A DNA stretch of 64,000 bases from Pyropia yezoensis (taxonomy: Eukaryota; Rhodophyta; Bangiophyceae; Bangiales; Bangiaceae). The position numbers were made by a program, and so were the translations under genes. A model generated the notes under the pieces. It had not been told where the DNA came from. It saw nothing but the letters and a program-made list of their open reading frames with translations, and ran no database searches. Positions 41,396 to 50,690 of this stretch are shown piece after piece. Position 1 is the stretch's first letter; every line of letters begins with the position of its first letter. The stretch lies in NCBI GenBank assembly GCA_009829735.1, contig CM020618.1:38478894-38542893 (forward strand), in the 5' to 3' direction.

Positions 41396-42910
41396 TCAGC
41401 CCGTCGGCGCGCCAGTACCCATCAGCGCAGCGGCTACAGCCAGGTCGCCCAGGTCGGCCGCCAGATCTGCCGCCGTCTCCCCCCACAGGTCAGTGATCCC
41501 CGTCGCGGCACCCGCCCGGAGGAGGGCGCCTACGGCCATGGGAGAGCCCGTGCGGGCCGCCAGGTGGAGGGGCGTTTGGCCGTCTAGGTCCGTCACATTC
41601 ACCGCTGCGCCCGCCGCCACATGGATCGCAACCACCTCCCCCGCGTCGGCGGCGGCCGCTGCGTGCAGCGGCCGCCGCCCAAAGTAGTCGACAGCCCCTA
41701 CCGCCGCCCCCGCCTCCGCAGCAGCTTCACCGCACGCTCACAACCTGCTGTCGATGCCACATGCAGGGGAAACACTCCCGTCGGGGTCACCACGTCCGGA
41801 GACACGCCCGCTGCCAGCAACGGCCCCACCTCGTCCGTGTGGCCGACGAGCAAGGCATGCTGCAGGGCGGATCCGTCGGCCGGGCCGATATCGGGCGACG
41901 CGCCCGCCACAAGCAGCGCCCCCACAATCTTCGTGTGGCCCGCTCGCGCGGCCAGCGGCAGGGGAGACGCGCCGGTCGCCCCCAACGAGTCGGGGCACGC
42001 CCCCAGAGCGAGTAGCGCTGTCACCACGTCGACGTGGCAGGACGGCCGATTGCAGGGGCGCCGAACCGCGATCCCAGCGGGCGTTCGTGTCGGGACTGGC
42101 ACCCGCAGCCACCAGCAGGGGCACCAACCAGGTGACGCCCAGAAAAGACGCCACGTGAAGAGCCGTCACGCCCGACTCGCACGTCGCACCGGCCTGGGCG
42201 CCGGCCGCGAACAGTACCTTCACCACTTCCGTATGGCCGTGCAGAGCTGCCACCTGGAGGGGGGTGATGCCGCCAAACGTCCTTGCATTGGCGGAAGCGC
42301 CTGATGCCAAGAGCGCCGACGCGAGGGCCCCATAGCCCCACCATGCAGCCATGCAGAGGGGCATTGACCCCATCCCTTGGTGGACGACATTGGGACACGC
42401 GCCTGCCGCCAGCAGCGTGGCCGCCAATTCCGGGTGACCCCTATCGATTGCTGAGAGGAGCGGCGTCAACTCATTCCGGTGCGTCGCATCCACCATGGCG
42501 CCCGCCGCCAGCAGGATCTCCACCACCGCAGCGCGCCCGCCGGACTCGGCCACGGGTAGTGGCGTCTTAACACGATCGTCGGCCATGTCCAGCGTCGCCC
42601 CCGCCGCCAGTAGCCTGGCCACCACTTTCGGGTGTCCCGCTGACGCTGCCGCGTACAGAGGTGACATGCCGCCAATGTCCATAGCGTCGACGGGGGCACC
42701 CACTGCAAGCAGCGCCGCCCCTACATCCGTGTGCCCCCCCCACGCAGCCGGGAGCAGAGGCATCAATCCATCATCATCGGCCTCGTCCACCAGAGCACCC
42801 TTGGCCAGCAGCACCCCGACCTCATCTGCATCGCCGAAGATGGCGGCCGCGCGCAGGCGGTTGAACACACTGCCACCATCGGAGACGGCCGCGGACGCAC
42901 CCACATCCAT
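41396..42910 (-). CDS. ankyrin-repeat protein (two apparent frameshifts)
   Basis: ATG 42910 (MDVGASAAVSDGG). About 505 residues if the frames are joined, almost entirely ankyrin repeats, roughly twelve copies of the G-xTPLxxAAxxGHxxVVxxLLxAGAxxxxxD pattern. Clear ones include GGMSPLYAAASAGHPKVVAR and GVTALHVASFLGVTWLVPLL. The frame changes near 42035-42045 and back near 41713-41722. On both sides the repeat consensus continues without loss (for example a GHVDVV-like helix and AVKLL-EAGAAV), so each break is a one-base indel, not an intron. It could be a sequencing error or a recent pseudogene. No effector domain is attached. Ankyrin arrays bind other proteins; the partner is unknown. The gene's first 680 bp recur beyond the gap at 43871-44550. 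Confidence 0.8.
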
Positions 42911-43370
42911 AGCAATCGACTTGTAGTGTCAGGCGCCGGCGCCGTCTGTCGCACCCGGCCTCTGCCGTCCCCGTTGTCTGCCGCCCCAGCCGTCCGCCAC
43001 GGAAAATAGCAGCGATGGAGTACATACATGCCTGCGGGTCGGGCGCCAGTGACCATTGGCCTGCGGGGGGGACAGGCAGGATGGAAATTCCTGGGCGGCC
43101 GTCGTGACCCGTCGCCGCCGCCACGGCGCGGCGGCCACCTCGCGCTCCGACGACGGTGGCCGACAGAGCGGGGGCGCGATGGGTGCGTGGCCGCGGCGGT
43201 GGCGCCCACCGGGCTTGGAGTACATAGTCGGCGGCGGGAGGGGGATGGCGGGCGGGCGGGAGGTAGCGATCACCCCGTTCTCGTCCGCGGCCGCCCCCAT
43301 GTTGTTGCACGTGGCGCCGCTGGTGCAAGTGTCGCTCCCGTTGGCCGTCTCGAGCGGAGGCTGCCCATCG
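42230..43370. repeat. left copy of a 1.14-kb sequence flanking the assembly gap
   Basis: 1141 bp that recur at 43871-45010 without visible change apart from one C in an 8-C run (near 42736-42743). The copy ends exactly at the first N. It covers the 5' part of the ankyrin gene and its upstream region. Confidence 0.9.
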
Positions 43371-43870
43371 NNNNNNNNNNNNNNNNNNNNNNNNNNNNNN
43401 NNNNNNNNNNNNNNNNNNNNNNNNNNNNNNNNNNNNNNNNNNNNNNNNNNNNNNNNNNNNNNNNNNNNNNNNNNNNNNNNNNNNNNNNNNNNNNNNNNNN
43501 NNNNNNNNNNNNNNNNNNNNNNNNNNNNNNNNNNNNNNNNNNNNNNNNNNNNNNNNNNNNNNNNNNNNNNNNNNNNNNNNNNNNNNNNNNNNNNNNNNNN
43601 NNNNNNNNNNNNNNNNNNNNNNNNNNNNNNNNNNNNNNNNNNNNNNNNNNNNNNNNNNNNNNNNNNNNNNNNNNNNNNNNNNNNNNNNNNNNNNNNNNNN
43701 NNNNNNNNNNNNNNNNNNNNNNNNNNNNNNNNNNNNNNNNNNNNNNNNNNNNNNNNNNNNNNNNNNNNNNNNNNNNNNNNNNNNNNNNNNNNNNNNNNNN
43801 NNNNNNNNNNNNNNNNNNNNNNNNNNNNNNNNNNNNNNNNNNNNNNNNNNNNNNNNNNNNNNNNNNNNNN
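43371..43870. other. assembly gap, 500 N
   Basis: Exactly 500 undetermined bases, a conventional scaffold placeholder, not a measured distance. Confidence 0.99.
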
Positions 43871-45010
43871 CGTATGGCCGTGCAGAGCTGCCACCTGGAG
43901 GGGGGTGATGCCGCCAAACGTCCTTGCATTGGCGGAAGCGCCTGATGCCAAGAGCGCCGACGCGAGGGCCCCATAGCCCCACCATGCAGCCATGCAGAGG
44001 GGCATTGACCCCATCCCTTGGTGGACGACATTGGGACACGCGCCTGCCGCCAGCAGCGTGGCCGCCAATTCCGGGTGACCCCTATCGATTGCTGAGAGGA
44101 GCGGCGTCAACTCATTCCGGTGCGTCGCATCCACCATGGCGCCCGCCGCCAGCAGGATCTCCACCACCGCAGCGCGCCCGCCGGACTCGGCCACGGGTAG
44201 TGGCGTCTTAACACGATCGTCGGCCATGTCCAGCGTCGCCCCCGCCGCCAGTAGCCTGGCCACCACTTTCGGGTGTCCCGCTGACGCTGCCGCGTACAGA
44301 GGTGACATGCCGCCAATGTCCATAGCGTCGACGGGGGCACCCACTGCAAGCAGCGCCGCCCCTACATCCGTGTGCCCCCCCACGCAGCCGGGAGCAGAGG
44401 CATCAATCCATCATCATCGGCCTCGTCCACCAGAGCACCCTTGGCCAGCAGCACCCCGACCTCATCTGCATCGCCGAAGATGGCGGCCGCGCGCAGGCGG
44501 TTGAACACACTGCCACCATCGGAGACGGCCGCGGACGCACCCACATCCATAGCAATCGACTTGTAGTGTCAGGCGCCGGCGCCGTCTGTCGCACCCGGCC
44601 TCTGCCGTCCCCGTTGTCTGCCGCCCCAGCCGTCCGCCACGGAAAATAGCAGCGATGGAGTACATACATGCCTGCGGGTCGGGCGCCAGTGACCATTGGC
44701 CTGCGGGGGGGACAGGCAGGATGGAAATTCCTGGGCGGCCGTCGTGACCCGTCGCCGCCGCCACGGCGCGGCGGCCACCTCGCGCTCCGACGACGGTGGC
44801 CGACAGAGCGGGGGCGCGATGGGTGCGTGGCCGCGGCGGTGGCGCCCACCGGGCTTGGAGTACATAGTCGGCGGCGGGAGGGGGATGGCGGGCGGGCGGG
44901 AGGTAGCGATCACCCCGTTCTCGTCCGCGGCCGCCCCCATGTTGTTGCACGTGGCGCCGCTGGTGCAAGTGTCGCTCCCGTTGGCCGTCTCGAGCGGAGG
45001 CTGCCCATCG
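43871..45010. repeat. right copy of the 1.14-kb gap-flanking sequence
   Basis: Starts immediately after the last N and repeats 42230-43370, ending at the same CCCATCG. One C is missing (7 instead of 8) at about 44376-44382, which breaks the ankyrin frame in this copy (minus-strand ATG at 44550, frame lost at about residue 60). It is best read as the unmerged overlapping end of the next contig, not a second gene. Confidence 0.85.
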
Positions 45011-46048
45011 CTTAGCTGCGATGACACTTGACCGACGTGGTCGGCGCACATTGGGGGGAGGGGGGCAGGGCGGGATCTCGCTCTCTTCCCACGGACGCGG
45101 AACTGGACTTGGTGGCGCTGGTCGCCGCGGGCGGCCCGTGGTTGTGGCTGGCGCGCGTCTGGTCCACCGTTGCCGCCGCCCCGCGGGCCACCGTGCGGGC
45201 GGCGGCCCGCGTCCGCCGCTCCCGACCTTTCTTATCATCGGAAGGGTGTAGGGCAGGATGGCTCAGAGCGGAAAGTGGCCTCCTTTCCTAGCTTTGGCGT
45301 TGACGCGGCCGACGCCGCTGACGTCACCGCCGCCGCGGTCATGGGTGCCATCTCCGAGGTCGCCACCGCCGCCGCGACCTCTGTGTGCGGTCGTGACGGT
45401 GGGTGGCGGTGGGCCGCCGCTGCTGAACACCTCTGCATGTGCCGCCCCCGTCAGGGGCGCCCAGTTGCCGATGGGCGGAGGGTGCACCACCCGCTTATGC
45501 CGGCGCGTGTCACCACCGTGGCCGACGCGACAGTGTCGTCGCGCACCCCCTGCGGGTGGTTGGGCAGCTTCCAGCTGAGGCGGCAGCCGGTCGATGACAA
45601 GGTACGATGCTGGGCGGTCATGGGGATCTGACCTGTAGCTGCGGAGCGTGCCTCTGCGACCAAGTGTAGCGCAGGCATGCGGTGGCACGCCACGTTGCAA
45701 CTTGGCGCTGTGGGCGAACGCGGTGCGTACCGCTGGTGCTGCGCCTCCCTTGGAGGACACCGCCGTGCGGATGGCATCTCTTCCGTTCTTTCGGACCTGC
45801 GACCCGCCGTCGTGGCCTGTTCGCCTCCTCCCCCGCCCGTGTTTCCCCCCGCCTGCTTCATCCGTCCCCCTTCATGCCGCCCCGCACTCTCGCTGGCACC
45901 CCCCACTCTCGCTGGCGCCCCCGCTCTCGCTGGCGCCCCCACTCTCGCTGGCCCACCTGCTTCCGTGATACCCTGCTGCTACTCTCCTTCCGATGCCCCC
46001 CCCCCCCCCCCCCGCCCGTCCCCCCCCCGAATCCGTCTCGCCCGCACC
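45011..46048. other. intergenic region upstream of the F-box gene
   Basis: No gene recognised. A short tandem repeat of TCTCGCTGGCGCCCCCAC-type units occurs at 45890-45955. A C run at 45994-46011 lies shortly before the F-box ATG. Confidence 0.45.
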
Positions 46049-47227
46049 ATGGACCCCCCACGCCTGGACACGCTCCCCACCGAGCTGCTCTTTGCAGTAG
46101 CCACCCGACTGCCCCCCCGCTCCATTGGTCGCCTCGCCGCAACGTGCCGTGCACCGCCGCCCGCCCTCAAGGGGGCCGCCGTCGGTGTGGGAGCGGCTGC
46201 TACCCCCCCGAGCTCCGCGCCGCCGCGGCGGCGGCAGCGGCAGCAGGCGACCCGGCACAGACGGGAGCGGCAGCGGGGTCAAGAACCACCGCCGCCACCG
46301 GGTTGGCGGCAGCGCCCAATGCCGAGACAGCGGCGTTGCTGGCGGCGATGAAGCTCGGGGGGCTTGCCCGTTGCCCGCAACGCGGCGGGCGTCCCGTCTG
46401 CGGTGGTGGTGCTGCCCGCCGCCGACGCCGTCTCCGAGGTGGCGTCTGGAGCGCGGCCTCTGCCGCCGTGCCCTCCCGCGGGCGCGCCGTGGCGGCTTGT
46501 GCTGCCGCTCGCCGGTGCGGCCGTTACGTGCGGCCACGTCAATGACCACTGGCAGGTCGTGCCCGGCGGGGGCCCCGCAGGTTGTGACGCGCTCCGCTTG
46601 GAAGCGGTACGGTGGTTTGATGTGGTCGCGACGGCGATGGCTCTCCCCGCGGGAGCGTACGCGGTGGCGCTGGAGATGGCCCCGGCACGACAGCGCTGCC
46701 CTCCTTGGACGCCAACCCTCCATGGGGTGGGGGTGGTTGTGGAAGTATTGGCGTCGGGGGTGGCGGCGACGGATGACGGGGCATCCGAGGCGGACGACCC
46801 CCCTGTCGCACCCCCTCCGCGCGTTGTCACGCGCCAATCGCCTGGGGCGCTGGTTGCGCTCGCGCTGCCGTTTCTTGCGCAAGCAGAAACGGCAGCAGCG
46901 CAGCGCGCCGCGCGCCGTGCGGCCGACGGTAGTGGCTATGACGACGGCTCGGACCGCCGGGGTGGTCAAGAGGGGGGTGGCGTCTACAGGGCGGACGTCG
47001 ACTTGTTGGCGGACACGGCGGCGGAGCGTTTTGCGTACGCAGCCTTCCGGGGCACCCTTCCGTGGGCACGGGTGACACTCTCACGCCGGCTGGTCGTCCC
47101 TGCCGGCGGGGGCGTGCGGGTGGCACTGGTCGGCCACGACGTGAGCGTCCGCAAGTCGGGGGTGCTGTTTGGGGGCGTGCGGCTGACGCCACTGGAGGGG
47201 AGCGCTGCGGTGGATATCCAACGGTGA
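46049..47227 (+). CDS. F-box protein with PP2-like C-terminal domain (frameshifted)
   Basis: ATG 46049 gives MDPPRLDTLPTELLFAVATR, a clear F-box continuing LPPRSIGRLAATCRA. The frame then shifts near 46150 to give a fitting PSVWERLLPP. It shifts again at the C7 tract near 46203-46210 to ELRAAAAAAA and back near 46355-46362, after which 286 codons run to the stop at 47227. This long part has the order expected of a PP2 (phloem-protein-2-like) lectin fold: a WFDVVATAMALPAGAYAVAL strand pair, a variable middle, and a C-terminal RVALVGHDVSVRKSGVLFGG. F-box-PP2 proteins are SCF substrate adaptors that recognise glycans or glycoproteins. The breaks sit partly in homopolymers, so error or a young pseudogene are both possible. 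The PP2 assignment is tentative. Confidence 0.6.
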
Positions 47228-47723
47228 TAGGCACGGGGGGGGGGCGTGGCCGTCTCCCCCGCCGCGCCGCCGATCCGCCGCCCGGCCCCGCCGCGGCCGC
47301 AGACGCGGCGGCGGGTTGCGCCAGCGGTGGGGCACCTGCCGTTGCGAGTGACCGCCGCCCCAGCGACCAATGGCGCGCCAAGGAAACGAACCGGCAGCGT
47401 CGTTGGCGGCAGTCGGCGCAGAGGCCGCCGACGGCGGGGCTCATCGCCTCGCCGTCAGCTGCCGCACCAGCGCTGACGCGACGCCCTTCAGCGCCGCTGC
47501 TGGGTGAGGCGGGCCCACCCCAGCCGGCGGCGGCGGCGCCGTCGCCGCCAGTGGCCATGGGCTGACATTGCGGCTGCGCCTGGTCGCCCTGCGTTGGTAG
47601 TATCCCTCCGCTCCCCAGCAACGCGTCCACCACAGCCGCGGTGGCCGGCGATTGAACGAGTGCGGACGGGGAGAGGCGGAGGCCAACGTGGGGGAGACAA
47701 GCAGGCGTCGGTTCTGTCTGTAT

Positions 47724-47942
47724 CTACGGGCTCTGGCAACGGGGGGTGTCCCCCTCTCTGAGCGTCGGATCGGAGAGGGTCAGACACCCCACGCAGTGTC
47801 GGCAGCTATCCAGGGGCATCCGCCCGCACCGGGTGCAGGTGCCAAGCAGCCCTCCAGCCACAGTGCTGTCCCAGGACTGGGCGGCAATGATGCCAATCGT
47901 GTCGTCATCCAAGTCCGTCAGTCGTGAGGCGCGCGCCTCCAT
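47724..47942 (-). CDS. possible small zinc-binding protein
   Basis: A 72-aa frame from ATG 47942. After an acidic N-terminal part (TDLDDDTIGIIAAQSWD) it contains CTRCGRMPLDSCRHCVGC, with CxxC and CxxCxxC spacing typical of small zinc ribbons or knuckles. A further Cys lies near the end. No family recognised. It may be a real microprotein, the last exon of a longer gene, or chance. Confidence 0.35.
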   Translation of the reverse strand: MEARASRLTDLDDDTIGIIAAQSWDSTVAGGLLGTCTRCGRMPLDSCRHCVGCLTLSDPTLREGDTPRCQSP

Positions 47943-48278
47943 GGTTCAAGCCCACTCCCGCCGGACGGAGAAAGGGGGAAGAGGTGAAAGGGATTGGCGT
48001 GAGGAGGACGGGGCGTTGCGGATGCACCGATGCGATGGGGGGCTGGGGACATGCAATCGAGGGGGACTGACCGTCACGCGGTGACCGAACGAGTGCATGG
48101 TCGCTCCAGTCAATGAGCTGCGCTCCCACCGCCCCCTTCAAACGCGAGGAACAAGGGGGGGGGCGCCATCCGACCTGCTCGGTGATCCTCTGCGTATTTT
48201 TACATATGTGTATGGCAGCAGTGTCACGTCAAGTGTCAGTGTCATCAGTAAGCTGCGCCACTCCATTGAGGCCCCCTT

Positions 48279-48358
48279 CTAATGGTTCCATTAGGGGGCA
48301 TGCCTTTATGGGATCCAATGGTCCCATTACGGGGGGTGCTCTGATGGTACCGTTGGGG
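48279..48358. repeat. three degenerate copies of an AATGGTnCCATT palindrome
   Basis: AATGGTTCCATTAGGGGG, CAATGGTCCCATTACGGGG and TGATGGTACCGTTGGGG follow one another with starts 26-36 bp apart. Each has a near-perfect 12-bp dyad followed by a G run, which suggests a tandemly duplicated binding site or a decayed satellite. Confidence 0.45.
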
Positions 48359-48510
48359 TTGATTCGCAAGCGCCCAATGAGTCCGATACCGGCCCCTCTG
48401 ATAGACTCGTATGTCCACCCTCGATCGATGCCTGATTCTGTACACACATTAAGCAGGCTGCAGAATTGTTAACCCTAGCTGAGTGCATTTGGGGATTATC
48501 TGCAGAAGTG

Positions 48511-48982
48511 TATCGTGCTATTCTATAAAATGCCCGGACAAGAACGTGCGGCGTTTGCGGTGTCTGTTCAGACACTGTTCCATTAGCCTGGGCGGGGGTG
48601 GTCCGGACACTACGTCGGACTGAGGCAAAACGTTCCAGCCACCAGGCCCGGGAACTCCAATCATCTCGTTTGCCTCACGTGGAAAAGCTCGCGATTTGTA
48701 TCTCCCCGCCGGACGTGTCACCTGCTGGCCCGAAAAGAAGGCCTCTCCGTTGCTCCTGGTGGGCCTCTCTGTGACCCACTTATTCGCTAAAAAAACCTCC
48801 GCACTGCGCCGGGTGGCCCTCTAAAATGGGGTGCAAACGCCGCACGTTACGATTCCTCAGGTCGGCTTCCGGCCGATCCATCTGCTAACTGAGGCACTGG
48901 GAGCGCCCCTGCCCCCAATTGGCTGGAACGCCGCAGCTGCAGACACCGGCCAGGCCTGAAATGGGCTCGGAACGCCGCAGGC
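48511..48982 (+). repeat. left terminal inverted repeat of the MULE
   Basis: 472 bp, reverse complement of 58464-58935 with at least one visible mismatch near the tip (TATCGTGCTA versus TATCGTGCTT). The inner edge is at GGAACGCCGCAGGC. The mirrored open frame of 67 codons in both copies is a by-product of the repeat, not evidence of a gene. Confidence 0.85.
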
Positions 48983-50221
48983 TCCAGACCGCGTCAGGGA
49001 GCTTTCGACGCTGCCCCACACAAGTTGGAATTTCATGGCGGCTTGCCATTGGACGAGCAAAGAGCAGTTGATCCACAGAGGATCTCCCATTTTCTCGTGT
49101 TGTGGGAACCGCGGGGACGTTGATTGTTCGTGTCAGAAACAGAGTCGTCTGCCTTCTTTTCGGCAATGACGTGAGGTCACTCTGCAGAGAACCCATGTCC
49201 GACTGATCGCCTTCTCACCATGGCACACGCACCGGCCACTTCGAAAAGGAGGCTGGGCTAGCCTCTGCGTCCTCGTGGCGCGCCTGTATCGACTTGGTGA
49301 CTTCGTGGGGCCTCGGAGCGGATGGGTCTCCCTCCGACGCTCCAGACGAGCGTCCTATCGCAAAATTCGCCACGGAACACGATGTACAAGATAGTTTGGC
49401 ACCCTGTTTTTACGGTGATCTCCAGCGTGAGGCCCAGAAGCACCCATTGACCACTGGCAGCTACCAGATGCTTTTTCTTCCGGGTGCACGCACCGTCGTT
49501 CCCCACCCTGTCCTCCACCCACATCCACCACCGTCGTCCCCCCACCATCATCGCCACCCCGGCGTGCCGTTGCGGCCACACCCGAGTGGCGGCAGGCGCG
49601 GCGACGCGGCGGCCGCCGCCGGCGGTGGCAGTGGCGGTGGCGGTGGCGGTTGTGGTATAAAACTCGATCCTCTCAGACACGTGTCAATATCCCTCGGGGG
49701 AAAGGGACAGGTAACACAGAAAGGGGAACTACGAGAATGGTATGCCTGTTGCCTCACGTGCCTGCTCGCAGAGCAAACAGATACGCACGGTAGTGCACAC
49801 GGGGAAGAGGAAAGCAAACGCGCAGTTGTCTTTTTCCTGAGGGTGCGGGCCAAGGGCGCCTCGCTGTCCCTCTTAACGTGCATCTGGGGGAGCCTCGGCA
49901 CGTTGGCCAGGTAGCCCCCCCATAACCCCGAGTGGCCCCGACCCGAGTCTAACCTCGTCAGGTCGGGGGCCACTATCACTACTAATTCTATTCCCACTCA
50001 CTAATCTCACACTCAAATTCTCTCAAATCAAGTCCCTCACAAGTATGCAAAAACCCATCAGCAATCCCTCTCTCACGTGTGGATAGCGTAGTCCACCGCA
50101 TCCCAGTGCCGGCCACGGGCCACGGCCGCCAACCATCACCACACGGCGGGCGTGTTCTGGCACCTGGTGCCCTCTGGTTGTAGTCCCGGGTCGGCGCCAA
50201 GTCGGGGCCAGGGATGCTACA

Positions 50222-50313
50222 GCGGTGGCGGTGGCGGTGGCGGTGGCGGTGGCGGTGGCGGTGGCGGTGGCGGTGGCGGTGGCGGTGGCGGTGGCGGTGG
50301 CGGTGGCGGTGGC

Positions 50314-50345
<32 letters not shown>

Positions 50346-50472
50346 GGCGGTTGGTGGCGGGGAGGGGGGTGGCGGTGGCGGTGGCGGTGGCGGTGGCGGT
50401 GGCGGTGGCGGTGGCGGTGGCGGTGGCGGTGGCGGTGGCGGTGGCGGTGGCGGTGGCGGTGGCGGTGGCGGT

Positions 50473-50514
<42 letters not shown>

Positions 50515-50548
50515 GGCGGTTGGTGGCGGGGAGGGGGGTGGCGGTGGC

Positions 50549-50580
<32 letters not shown>

Positions 50581-50690
50581 GGCGGTTGGTGGCGGGGAGG
50601 GGGGTGGCGGTGGCGGTGGCGGTGGCGTTGGCGGTTGCGGTGGTGGAGCGGTTGGTGGCGGGGAGGAGGGTGGCGGCGGCGACGATGGCG
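50222..50690. repeat. GGTGGC hexanucleotide array with higher-order units
   Basis: About 470 bp of (GGCGGT)n broken four times by a spacer of the form GTGGGGCGGTTGGTGGCGGG (near 50338, 50508, 50575 and 50637). This gives a nested repeat. All three plus frames stay open (poly-Gly, Arg-Trp or Ala-Val), and none is evidence of a protein. Confidence 0.9.

Larger units (their letters stand above)
47228..48510. other. intergenic region left of the Mutator-like element
   Basis: Contains one short zinc-finger-like frame (47724-47942, listed separately) and a cluster of degenerate palindromes at 48279-48358. Otherwise no gene seen. Confidence 0.45.

Noticed and set aside
42929-44383. Ankyrin frame running through the N gap
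   Set aside because: Joins real sequence with 500 placeholder bases inside an artificial duplication.
47900-47960. tRNA-like B box (GGTTCAAGCCC) near 47943
   Set aside because: No A box, no acceptor pairing and only about three pairs in the T stem.
48518-48721. 67-codon frame repeated in both MULE ends
   Set aside because: Present only because the TIR is duplicated; no start context or domain.
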